Made by a program: the position numbers and the translations under genes. From Tigriopus japonicus (lineage: Eukaryota; Arthropoda; Copepoda; Harpacticoida; Harpacticidae), in the NCBI GenBank assembly GCA_010645155.1, contig JAAGOF010000204.1:211321-275320 (forward strand): DNA of 64,000 bases. The letters are read 5' to 3'. The notes under the pieces are model-generated. The model saw nothing but the letters and a program-made list of their open reading frames with translations, had not been told where the DNA came from and did no database searches. This document shows, piece after piece, positions 14,604 to 26,766 of the stretch. Each line of letters starts with the position of its first letter. The first letter of the stretch is position 1.

Positions 14604-14841
14604 AGGTCGGTTGTTGAGGTAGTTTGGGAGTATACATAGAAGAGGCATATCTAGAAGCAGAAAAGAAGCATATGATATGGAGTAGACATAACCATGCTCG
14701 ATCAAGTTTCACTTCATAAGCTGCGTTTTTTTAATCACAATGTATATCGCAAAACTTGATCGAGCATGGTTATTTCTACTTCATCTCATATGCTTCTTCT
14801 ATGATTCGACAATGCTTCCAAATTACCTTAACAACCGACCT
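14604..14841. mobile_element. Palindromic MITE, copy 3 (best preserved)
   Basis: The 238-bp element starts AGGTCGGTTGTTGAGGTAG, and the reverse complement of its right end reads AGGTCGGTTGTTAAGGTAA. Both arms carry, in order, AGAAGCATAT-type motifs, ATAACCATGCTCGATCAAG and CATAAG/GCTGCG, so about 100 bp per arm can pair. The trinucleotide ATA flanks both ends, which may be a short target duplication. No ORF is present. The superfamily cannot be assigned from the ends alone. Confidence 0.85.
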
Positions 14842-17800
14842 ATATTCATACAGTCTACATGAGATGCTTTTTGATTTTTAATTGTCGCACAAAAAGTTCC
14901 ATTTTTTGTACCGCAAATCTTATCATGATATCAGTTCAATTCAGATGAGGAAAAAGTGGCAACATGCCTCGAGTGAATTCCACAATTCACGCAATATATT
15001 TTCCCACGCATGTCGCTTAGATACGCGAGGTTATAACCAGGCTATGATTTGCATGTCAAAAAATCGTTTCTGAGACACGGTCTTTAATGCAAGTTGCAAG
15101 AAGTTTTGAAGAAGAACCTTGACAGAGAAACTGGGAACCACTGAATGGAGAAGGCTGTATGCAGCCACCAAAGAGGACGTGGTGGTCTGGATCCCTGGGG
15201 TTTCAATCTAAATTATTAGTAGACCCCGTCTCAACATTTGTTTTCGTCAGAGTTCTACAACACTGTATAGCTAAAGTAGTTCTATACACTACGTAGACGT
15301 TGTTCGGCGTCATTCCTGGTGAGCTATGTCAAGTCGAATCCTAAATAATTCAACCTTGGAACAGGTGAGGGTCCAAACCTGGAAGACCTGGTTGGCATGA
15401 TTCATCTAGTAAAGACCACTGAATGTTACGCTCATGGTTGTTTGAAAATTTCCATGGAAAAAGCGAGTGTAAATGGTTTCCTAACGAGGATATGATTATC
15501 AGCGGATCAATCCATAGCTCGACTATGACGTACGAAATCAACTTTTGAACTGAAGGAGACCAAGAAAAATAGCCAGATCGAGCGAACACACTACGACAAA
15601 CAATGGTTCTCGCTATCAGTTCGATCAGAGGAAAATTTGGTCAACTTGGCAAGTAGAAAGTGTTTACTGACCCTTACCAAGGAGGTTTGGCACAAATCAT
15701 GAATACAAAAGAGGCTGCTCGGGTGGTGATGGACCGAACTGAGGCTTGTTTGCTTGCTTGCATGCATTCGGATAAGAATTTTCATGCTCATTTTCCGCTC
15801 ACACCAACCAACCAACGTCATAGCTACCACGAGAATGGCATGGTATACGTAGTAGAACATGGAACCAGAAAGTGGTCATGCATGCCTACCATTGTAGGGA
15901 AATAGAAGTGTATGGTGATAGCCTTCGAAACGACACCCTGGTCCCTTCCATCTTGTCTTCTTTCGCACCAAAAGCTCGAGCTCCGAGGATGGAAAAAAGT
16001 CCTCTGATTTTGGAGCATGGCCAAAATCATCGAAAAATGACATTTTCGTGTCATTTTCTTTGGACAACAAAGGCAAACTCGACCACGCAAGCGTGACATT
16101 TTTGCCTATCATGACTGGTAATGGTCTTTAATGAACGCTTCAATGGGTCCTTGCTTTGCTTTTGGCTTCAACGTGAGCGAGGAATTCATGTCGAGAATTT
16201 AGTTCGATCTCTCGAAATGACGACAGTTGTGACAGACTGGTTCGATCTTGATGCGCTGTCAATGCCTTAGAACTTGATGGGCAAGAACTAGTAGCATGGC
16301 ATCCATTGAACGATCCAACGAAAGAGTGAGTGAGTGTGGGGCATGAGGGAGATGAGGAAGGCTTTCAAACGCCCATTTTGCTAGCTCGATCGATGGGAAA
16401 AGAGCAAAAAGTGTGAAGGATTGTGAAGACCGCGATGATATCTCTGTCAAAGTCAACTAGGTAGAGAAGGGATCGCGTATGTCAGAATGAAACATGGAAC
16501 ACGGCCAGGAGAATCAATGGAAGACATCTTCATTTCCATATCGTGGAACAACATTGTTCTAGGCTGCGACAAACATGTCATGTGACACGATAAGGGAGCT
16601 AGATAAAGTTCACGTACTGTACACTCATAATCTTATTGAAGTTATTAGAACTCGTAAAAAGGCACTTCCTTTTTCCATTTGGTATTACGACTATCCAACG
16701 GCAGCAATTCCGTAATTTCCCCCTCCCGTGCTCCTTCACCTCCCCCACATTTCCCCCTGAGTTTTGAGTTCCATCGCCCACTTAAGAAGGTTTCTGTCCA
16801 CTGGTTCTTGCTCCAAGAGCGTTACCTGGCTACTTTGGAATCGAGTGAACAGTACATGTTAACAGAGAACTAGGAAAGAACTCAATGGCCATAAAGTATA
16901 CTCACTGGAGTTGAGCAGAGCATGCTTTCTTGGAAGTAGTGTAATGAACAGTATTCTGAAGTACAAAGTGAGTGTCCAAAGTGCAACGATACTACGTACA
17001 TAGGTAGATAACTTTGTCTCGTCACTGACAGCACGTAATAAATTGCCGTTTCGACCTGATTATGCCTGGACCACTGGGTAACTACCCCAACCCCCTAATT
17101 TAGAAACTAGCAGGGGTGCTACAACTTTATTAGTCAAGATGTAGGGGGCCTCATTTGAAGCCGAAAAGAGCTACTTTCTTGAGAGGCTTCATAACGAATT
17201 GGTTTCTTTTTATCCTCTTGCTAATTACGATTGAGAGCCTTTCGCACGTGTCATCTTAGATATTGGTCCTTGATTGGAACACGTTTTCGTTCGTGTTGTT
17301 GTTGCTGTACGGTGACGTTTTGGTTGGCAGGGAGATCCGGTACGGTTATTGGGTCATCAAACGAGCTTGATTAATAACTAGGAAGCATTTAATTAATGTC
17401 TTGTTGGCTTGGCACCAAAGAATGTTCTTGGAATAGGGTTTGTGGCCAATGATTAATGACCTCTATGTTTTGTCCCCGACGTGTTGTTCGGCTAGCATTC
17501 CGAGAGGTGTGAATGGCAGATGGTGGAGCAAAAGTCAAATGAGATATCACCTTCGTTCCAAAGTCGTTCCACTCTGGAGGGCGAGTCAGCGGGTGGAACA
17601 GAATGCAAACTTGAAAGAAGGCAAATAGATTGTTCTGCATCAAAGGCCAAAATCAGACCTCCAAGCAAACTTCTTTCCCACGACGGGATGCTTGGTCATA
17701 AGGTTTCTGTACATAAATAGGCCTATGTTTCGCTTGAATGAAAGGGCAGGCGTTTAAGGATAGTGGGATTTAGCTCTGTAATTCCCAAGGATCGTTGGAA

Positions 17801-20800
17801 TGTTCACAATTCATCGTCTTCGTTTGTGCGTTTTTGCTGAAGATATCAAATTTTGTTGCGTTCATTCATCTTTCAAACCCACGCTTTTGCTCAAGCTCTG
17901 ATAACGATTTCAAAGGAGCTTTTAGGCAAAAAAGGATAATCGAACTTCGTATGCTTTGAGACTTTGATCTAAATCTGCTTAAAATCAAGAAATATTCGTG
18001 AACTGATTACTTCTGTGACAAATGGACGCTAATTTTACCGACCAAAAATCAAAGTAATCGTTTTGTAAATTACCTAGTCTGAGGTCATGTCAAATCTCAA
18101 CTGAAGATCAATACTTAGAGAGCTCATTTTCCAAATACACATTTTTTTGTCTTGCGGTCTGCCGTTTTGACCTTGAGCCGTAAAATTACATGTCAGATCT
18201 GTTCAAAAGGTGATATTTTCAAAATTGTGGTCAATCCCCTCCCTGTCTTGTTTGGAGAGCTAATGGGCTCATGAATGCCACTGTTATCTCGTTTGAGCAA
18301 AGTAAATGTTCCACAGAGACCCAAAGTTGAGTAGAAATGACCGGGGTACAATTCTGTTCCATTTTTCAGACGCAAAACTGTAATTTTCTCTAAATTGGGC
18401 GGAATTAAGTCTCCGGTTTCTTTCGAATCGGTACAATCCAAGCCCCACGTACTCTTTGCCAAATGTCTCGTTGAAATGGTTTTGCCACCAGGAAGGAATT
18501 TTGAGCCAAAATCAGCCATTTCGGTTCTGAAAATTTGGTTTAACTACTTGAATAATCCCGGATACATTTGCTTTCAATTTTAATAAGGATCAAGTGATTC
18601 CAGGTTGGTTGTACCCTTCCCTTTTGTTCTTGGAAGTGATGGCGTTGGAAAGACAAATGAGGAACCAATCTGAAAGGATCAGGCGGATTTTGGAACCATT
18701 ACATGGACATCGTCCCAGATTAGGTGTCCCATATGCGACCGAGCGATTATGCTAATACCAGGCTAGATTTATATGATTGTACTACGACGGAAGGACGGGT
18801 TGAGCAGACCGACAGCAATTCGAGATTGATCCATCTGACATTTGTACTTCTGTCCTTTGTTTCCCGGATTTCCTGGGCTTTTCAAACGCTCATATATGCG
18901 TATGTAAAGTAACTCAATAACCATTGGTGTCGAGTTTGGTCAGGAATTGCTCTTTGTATTTTAGAAATACACTACTACGTAGAGTAGGGCACTTGACCTT
19001 ATCCAAAAGGAAAGTCCACCTAGGCCACAATATTTTTCCCAAGCCCACTAAACGTTGGACAATCTTATCGAAAAATGTTTCCTCCTTCAAGATCGAAAGA
19101 GTCAGCTTTCTTCTAATCATAATCATTTCAAGCTCGACATTCGATAAAGAATCTTACGAAATTACTCTAGATCGTACATCTAAATTTAACGAGACATTGG
19201 CAAGTCATTCCTCCATCTTTAATGGGATAAACCAGCTGATCTTGGCGAATGACTACATTGCTGGCTCAAGAAAATCAAGGTTCCAATGCAACATGAGGTA
19301 CCTCTCACAATGGTTTCCCTTCAATGCATTTGCAATCTCGTTTGAATTCATGATTTATGATCTGCGTTTTATTGAGACCCAAAGTGCACATGGTCTTTCA
19401 CAGGATGAATCCAAACCATTTCGGTGGCAAGTACAACTGCAACTTTCTTCACCATTTTTTTTTACTTTGACCCTACCAAAGAGTTTTGAAACTTCATTCC
19501 CGTTTTTGTGGAGAAACGCTGACCAATTGAAGGTGCGATGTTGTGTTTTCCAATACTTTGCCATATAATCGATTGGTTACTTCTCTCCGCCCATGAACCA
19601 ATATCAAGTAAAGTTTTTGTTGCCATTTCGGTGTCCCATGCATCGGTGGTGTTCCCACTTTTGACTCTCCAACTCGAGTATATAATAATCCAACGAGCTC
19701 TGGATGTTCTCACACTCCGACAAACATGTTGAAGGTCGAGACACATTACAGTAAATCTTACTTTTCCGTGGAAATTTGTAAACTAAAGCCCTGTTCCAAT
19801 TTCAAAAGGTTCAAGTTTGCGAGAGGCTCCAAAGAATAGATGACAATATTATAGGATTCCTTTTGAGCTCAAACTTTCTTGCATGATTAATATTGCTCCT
19901 CTGAGTGATGACTGCCGCCTTTATGGCTGTCGTGTCGATGAAAAAGCTTGTCTGTTTGGTTGGTTCGTCTCTTATATTCTCTGGTTTCCATCGGGCACTC
20001 CTTCGTATCATGCATACACGATTCATGTACGTATGTACATATGAGGAGTACTGAAGACAGTACGTCCGTAGAACACATCGAGGCCAATCACAAAGTTGTC
20101 TAGTAGAGTGCATGCTGTGAAGGAAGTGTGGCTTTGGTGGTCTGTTGTGCATAGATCACCAATGCAAATCCCTCGCTGAAGTTCCCAAATGACAAATGGA
20201 GCACAGTATCAATGGAATTTCAGGAAGAAGCCAAATTACTGTGCCTGCAGCAAGCTGTAAATTGAGGATGACTGTGGGTGATGATGTTGTTGTTGTTGTT
20301 CCACTTCGTGTTCCCAAAAAGGGTCTTGAGGGTCGTGACAGCATCCATTAAGGCAGTAAAAGGGGCTTCAGATTTGGTGGAGGATGAGCTTTCAAAAATC
20401 CATTGGGTGCAAAGCAAAAGAAGCATATGCAAAAAAATGCGACGACATGATTTCTTCTTTTCTCAAATGTCTTTGTGCTCTTCAATGGAACATTTTAGGC
20501 ACCTTCAAGATACATATTTGACTCGTGACAATTCTGACAGGAGAACATTCTCAAATGTCAGAGTGATGCTTTTATGGCAGGCTAATTTGTCTTCAAGGTT
20601 ACTTTTGGTTCCTCCATCCCGGTTCTGGATGTGTCAATTCTATGGGACGACAATTTAATTACTCCAACACCATTAGGAGCCTTCTACATCAATTACTCAA
20701 GAGAGTCATGTTGTTTGGTGCTCCTCCTTCATCTCTTTTTTTTCTCGTTGGTTCATGCAAGAGACAGAAAAAATATGTTGGGACGCATTACATACTTGTG

Positions 20801-23800
20801 TGTCATACGTACATATGTTTGTTCCACTCGGTACCTGCGAATATAGTGTTGCTCTTAGGAACCTTTAGACTTCATCTAAACAAGGAAACCCCTACCTAAT
20901 CAAGCAACATTCTGACCGGTTTGGCCTCCATAGTAGTAACTTCTAGACAAGCTATACTGTACATAGATAGGATTTGTAATTAGCAACAACAAATAGGTAT
21001 TTGCTTCGGGTTCATTTTTCGTACAATTTACTAAAGGTCATATTCGTAGTCTTACTTGAACAACAAAGGATATTTTGTAAATCTGAATGTTTTGCTTCCG
21101 CATAATGGACATTTTAAGTGAGAAGCACTACAAATTGCCGAGATACTGGACAGAGTTTACAAAAACGAAGAAAAGTTGAAAGGTTATTGCTTTCATTGTC
21201 AGTTCCTAAAATATTCATTTCTAACAGCAATCGATGTTTTAGTAGAACTGTAAAACGGTAAAGCATCGACATTTGCCAATTATTTCTGCTTTGCACGTTG
21301 ACAAGCAAAGTCATGGACCTAATCAAGTTGAATAATTGACATTTGAATGACTAGGAAGCTTGCCGATAGAAAAGACCTTTGGTGTGTTCCAATTAAATAG
21401 ACAACGAAATTTGGCACTCCTCTAGAATTAATCAGTTTCGACGACACTGGTCAAGCTACTTTGTAATGACGTCAAAACGGATATTTGGTTCTAAAATTTG
21501 TAGTGCTTGGAGTTTAAGGCCAGAGTTCAAGGTGAGGTTTGTTAAGCCTACCAAAAGAGTAAAACCAATATTAAAAGGTTAATCGATTCATGAAGGCTCA
21601 TGTACACGGTTAGGTAGAATTTCGAGCTAAACTGGATTTAAACGATGTCCAATCTAACATTGGCAAACTTTCGTTAGTCCTTCCTTTGACATTTCGAGTC
21701 ATCTAAAATTAACGGAAAAGGGAACAATTGTTTTGTACAAATCCTCAGCATTGCTCGTAATTACTTGGCTATATTCTTATATTTTAACCTTTTCATTGAA
21801 CAAATTGTTCTTCGTTTTCTCAACATGACGAGTTTGGATTACGAAAACATTCCTTTATGTAATACCACCCAATTCAAAAATGAAGGATTATTATTGATCT
21901 ATCAACCAGATCAATGGACCCTTTAGTTACTAGACGTAACAACACTTAGTAACTACAGCATATTAGTGGGGGAATCATAAAAATAGTGTTTCTAGAATCA
22001 ATTTCCTTTGGCCCCAAAATAACCTTTTTCTGATTCAAGAACCAAAAACAAGGCCAAGCATCGGCTTGACTCATTCCCAGGGTCTCAATCCCCTCCTAAA
22101 TGCGGCGACTATTGACCTTGTTCATATCATTATCGTAATCATCATCAGTTGCAGCAATAGCAACAATAAACGAACGAGCCCAATATCCCGGACTTTGAGC
22201 AAACAGTGTCGGAAATGATTTCCTCAGCACACAAGGACAACTCCAAGTACTGAACATACCCGATCCATTTTAGGAGGTCTTAAATAAAATGAAAAAAAGA
22301 CTGTGTTTAAGGCCTCGTTGGATTCCTTTTGTGTCGCTTGGGCCTAGTCTTGGTAAAGCCCACAATGTGTTTCACACCCAAGCTATGTATTACTTGCCGT
22401 ACATTGTACGTAGAGGTCCTTGAACACTCCCCTCACTTTAGTATTTGGGTTTGGGGGTCCATGTGTGGATGAAAATGGTGCGTTCTTCCTCTCCTTCTTC
22501 TTCACCCTACAAGAGCATTGCTAATGCGGTCCCTTTTCTCGTCCTCCATCTTCTCGTGTAAGCTCCAACGACCTCGGCCATAATTTTGTTCAAAGAAAAA
22601 AAAACAGAACAAATGGCATTAATTGAAGATAGAGGGGGCAAAAGGAAACTTGCTGCTTGTTCTAATACCCGCCATGGCCATACAATACTTGCAAATCGCA
22701 AATGGCAACCATAGGCGGATAAGGATGTACATAGTAGAGTATGAATTGAGGTGATCAACGGCAATCCTCTCTCCATCAAAGCACTCACTCGTTGTACCAT
22801 CGAAAACAACACACGCGAACATCAACATCTTGAGTGTTGAACAAAAGAAGTGGTTGTAGCACATTTCCCCAGATTTGCTCCTTTGTCGGTTGAGCGAGGA
22901 AAAAAGGGGAGCCTTCATTTGGTCGCCTTAATGAGAATGGGACCATTTTGGAACAAGGAGTATAGTAGTAGTACAAGTACTAGTAGTAGTCTTCCTCACG
23001 GTTCCTTTGAGAGTCTCTAAAGTGTTCAAAGCTGCCACCACCGACAACAAGGTCCAATCCATGGACAATTCTCTTTAAGCGAATGAACTGCTTCTGCCTC
23101 TTAAACTAGAGCTACTCGCGTTCGCGTCGGGAAAAAACGAAGCTTTTTTGGTCGGTGTGCAAACTTGTGTCCCACGCAAAAGTTGAGTGGATCCACCATG
23201 AATGGCTTCTTGTTCCACTTAGTTTGTTAACCATCTTACCACCTGAGGTACTCCAATCTTTGGAGAAATAACATCTTAATTAATGACTAGGAATGAAAGC
23301 GTGGCCTTTAATAGACTATCCCCAGATGAGAGCACAGCCTTTAGTCGAAAAATTCATCAGAGATCAAAGCTCCAACAAATCCTTCTCGGGAATAGAGGAG
23401 CAAATATTTGCCGCCTGAATGAACGTCTCGAATCTCCTTAGTTTTTCCTGTTCCACTATCTCACTCAGACCGACATAATGAACAAAGTTTTAGAGACAAA
23501 GTTCTGAAAAAAGGTTGGGCGGTCTAAGGTCCAGTCCGCGGCCGTAAATCGATAAGGGGGGAACATTTAAGGCTTCTTTTAATGGAGGATTCCCCGGGGA
23601 TTTACATGCGGAATGAGTTTCCGCAACATTGTCCATCGTGAATCGTTGCGATGACAAAAACCATCTCATGACCAAGAACTCTGCTTGAGTGCTCTTCATC
23701 GGCCCACTTAACTTGGACAAACATTCGATAAAAGGATTCAAAGTCGAGACAAAAATGTCCTCCCTTCTTCGAGGGCTACTTTGAAAACACTCCATTGATC

Positions 23801-25673
23801 ACTCGGGAAGATTTCTAATATTAAAACCCACGGATTTAGAAGTGTGCTAAGGCAATTGAGTTAGATGCAGTGATTGCCGCGTGTGTCCGTAAATTCAACG
23901 AGCAATATCAAGCTCCAATCCCGACTCGAGTCGCGTCTATTGTAGAAGTATTCCCCATAGAGATTTTATGAGGATTTATGAAGACTAGCTCGTGTTTGGA
24001 GTCCACATACTCTCTGTACTCATATACATTACCATCCATTCAGACTTGGTGAGTGTGTGTGTATACGTAGGAATTACCCGTACACTCGGAACTCTGTCTC
24101 TCTTCACTCGCTTCCTTTTGACTACGTAGAAGTGGTTGACTGACTTTCTCTTGTTGGGGTTCATTTCGCGCATCGTCCATTTCAAACGACTGGATTATGA
24201 CCATGCTCAATAACACCGCTACCCCCAACATTCCCTTTTGTGCTCAAACGCAGCGAGCAATAAGGGCATTGTGCCAATTATTCACAGTTGACGATTTTTT
24301 GGAACATTGTCCTCCTAATCACATACGCATTGTTAGACAACTACAACAACACGCACCTCTTTCCAGTTTTGGTGGTCTGTGGCTTTTCTTTTTTGGCACA
24401 CCACAATAATGCCGAGTTGGTTGGAGAAACCGGCAGGTCATATTGGTAGTTTCTATTTTAGTTTTAATTTGTAAATTCGAGTACCATGTGCTCGAGCTCA
24501 AGCATATGATGAAATGAAATGTCAAGGAATCTTGGTACGTACGTAAGTTGTCAAGGCCCTTTTTGTGTCGAGTTTTCATATTCATTTTCTTTCATAAAAG
24601 TTGAGTTGGTCTCGCTGTTGTTGTTGTTGTTGTTTCAGCGAGCAAGCTCGAAGTTTTGCACTCATCAAGACAAACTTTCAAGGGTAACGAAAGGAACCGC
24701 GATTTTTGCCCTCCAATCCAATGTCTTTGGAGGCGGGTGAACAACCCGAAAGCTTTTCGTAGGCCAAAATTCTCCAGACAACTGACTTCACTCCACTCAC
24801 AACTCCATCTTCTCTTCGCTCAAGCTCGACCGAAATGGAATGCATTTGATCAAAAATTCTTGTTTAGACACAAACTTTTTTCTCTCTGCATTCGTAATTG
24901 TGAATGCAAGACACCGCTTGGCTCACTTCTATTCGAGACGAGTTCGCTTGTTCAGTAGCTGAAAGTGTCGGTGTGACTCAAACCGGTAAAAACATACACA
25001 TTACGGGGATCACGGGGATCTTACTCTTTCTTTATGTTCTACTGCACTTTTCTAGAGCCGCAGGATTTACTTTCGTAGAATGCCTTTGGAGAGCAATTGG
25101 GCTTTAGGAATGAATGAATGAATGACAATGATCAATAGACTATCGATACTTGGTGTACGATAGGAGCAAGACATTGTGATCGTAAAAAAGCAGCTGTCCT
25201 TTCACCTAATATATCACCTGATGTGAACTGATAACCATGATCTCTGAATCTAAATTTTCACTACAGCAATGACAAAATGTTAATCAAGTCATATCTCGTC
25301 ATGCGAGGAATTATGTTGAAGTGCTTCCAAGGGGTCATTTGCGTAATATTTAGTATCGACTAGTTAAGGTTGGTACATTCCTCGTGAGATTCATAATAGT
25401 GTAGTTTTAAATTCCTATGGAAGGGTGGAGGTTTTTAATTGGGACCTGTTTGTGTAAAAAATGGTGTCAAATTGACCACAAGAGCCCATAAACTAACCAA
25501 CCGATTAAGAGCTTTGCGGTGTAGAAATCGACCTTGTAGATTACTCTAATAACTCAACTTGAACAGGCCAGGAGTCTTGAGTGGCAATTGTTGTTGTCTC
25601 TTTTTGTCCCCATGTTATTAATGTGCCCATGCTTGTGTCCACACTCGATTAACTTTCATAGAAGATTGATTCA
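14842..25673. other. Gene-poor spacer
   Basis: No gene recognised. The longest frame is 18924-19568 (+, 214 codons). It has one short hydrophobic stretch near residues 61-70, no domain I know, and a phenylalanine/serine-rich composition typical of translated AT-rich DNA. Short TGT microsatellites occur at about 20282-20298 and 24616-24634, and an AATG run at about 25110-25124. Confidence 0.4.
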
Positions 25674-25786
25674 CTAGCCGTCCGAGAAAGTTTCTCGACA
25701 AGTCCTTCAAAGTCTTTCATTCTTGATGATGCGCTCGGCGAAGTTCTCTCCAATGAGATCGGAAGATAACGCAATGCATTTTCTTT
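25674..25786. repeat. Gap-flanking duplicate, left copy
   Basis: This 113-bp stretch recurs at 25894-26006 immediately after the run of N. The copies differ at three positions (25705/25925, 25717/25937, 25784/26004). The copies directly abut the gap, which suggests two haplotype versions placed in tandem by the assembler, although a true tandem duplication is possible. Confidence 0.85.
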
Positions 25787-25893
25787 NNNNNNNNNNNNNN
25801 NNNNNNNNNNNNNNNNNNNNNNNNNNNNNNNNNNNNNNNNNNNNNNNNNNNNNNNNNNNNNNNNNNNNNNNNNNNNNNNNNNNNNNNNNNNNN
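25787..25893. other. Assembly gap (107 N)
   Basis: A run of N between two near-identical copies of the same 113 bp. The length is probably an insert-size estimate and may not represent real missing DNA. Confidence 0.95.
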
Positions 25894-26006
25894 CTAGCCG
25901 TCCGAGAAAGTTTCTCGACAAGTCTTTCAAAGTCTTACATTCTTGATGATGCGCTCGGCGAAGTTCTCTCCAATGAGATCGGAAGATAACGCAATGCATT
26001 TTCCTT
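25894..26006. repeat. Gap-flanking duplicate, right copy
   Basis: This is the second copy of the 25674-25786 segment, with three substitutions. In this copy only, the minus strand shows a splice-donor-like GTAAGA just after 25939 and an AG at 26005-26004. Both dinucleotides are altered in the left copy. Confidence 0.85.
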
Positions 26007-26190
26007 CGCCATATTCAATATCAGTTCATCACCATTATCTTGAATCGACTTACCTTCTGTGTATGCCTTTGTGAACCTGTCGTGTTCGCGTCTCTCGCTC
26101 CTTTCACAATGAGAAACTGTTGGGCTCAATGGCCGAATAAGATGGGATTCGTTGTTGGTTGAAGCTGTCGCCGTAACAAGCCAAGCCAAG
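25939..26190 (-). CDS. Possible two-exon fragment, minus strand, unrecognised
   Basis: This is speculative. A minus-strand open frame runs from about 26190 to a strong donor (AAG|GTAAGT, last exon base 26054). A 50-bp candidate intron (26053-26004) ends in AG with little pyrimidine tract. The next segment, 26003-25939, continues in frame and ends at a donor-like AAT|GTAAGA. The joined frame has no stop across the junction, with local peptide DLIGENFAERIIKN. Against it: no recognised domain, a weak acceptor, and a left gap-flanking copy that lacks both splice dinucleotides. It may be a chance frame. Confidence 0.13.
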
Positions 26191-26469
26191 TTGAGGAGTC
26201 ACCGGAAAAGTCCTTTATCCCACTGAATGCAAAACAATCTCACGTGAAACGGGGACTTCATTGTATGTACGTACACCAAACCCTAACTAGAGGAGGAAAA
26301 GTTTTACCTCTAAAAAAATGTCGCTCACAGTTCAGTCCCAACGGAACTTGTGGTGGAACGTTGAACTAAGAGTTGGATGCTCGAAGATCCATTCCAGGTT
26401 CCTCGATGCACACTTTCATGGCGAAGGAATGCACTTTTCCTTGATTCATTTCTTCCACGATTCTAGGAT

Positions 26470-26766
26470 ATGAGTCCAGACCACGGGCACGGCAGGAAGA
26501 ACGAGCTTGTTCCGTGGATTCCATACAACCGTTTTTCTTCCACAAACTTGCTCAACCACCACCACCACTACTACCAGCACCGACACCACTTACTTTTGTT
26601 GCTATTACCACTTGCAATATTAGTAGCAGTACGTAGTTCCGCCACTACTACTACTACTACCACTATAACAGCAACAACGGCGACGGTTCACACTCCCAGT
26701 ATAAATATGGTTGTCAAAATCGTTTGCCGAGCTCACTTGTTCCCACAAAATGCACTCGGGCTCTAG
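26470..26766 (+). CDS. Possible first exon with signal-anchor-like segment, unrecognised
   Basis: A 98-codon frame opens with a polar, His/Tyr-rich stretch (residues about 29-40) and a strongly hydrophobic leucine run (about 41-54, core LLLLLLPLAILVAV), then a threonine-rich tract from an ACT/ACC microsatellite. A donor-like GTACGT follows the hydrophobic run near 26629, so the real exon, if any, could end there and encode a signal peptide or membrane anchor. No downstream partner exon was identified. The repeat-like composition (CAC, CTA, ACT triplets) makes a chance frame equally likely. Confidence 0.12.
   Translation: MSPDHGHGRKNELVPWIPYNRFSSTNLLNHHHHYYQHRHHLLLLLLPLAILVAVRSSATTTTTTTITATTATVHTPSINMVVKIVCRAHLFPQNALGL

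Noticed and set aside
18924..19568. 214-codon + frame
   Set aside because: No recognisable domain and no splice or promoter context. Its composition is like translated AT-rich spacer. I keep it only as a note within the spacer entry.
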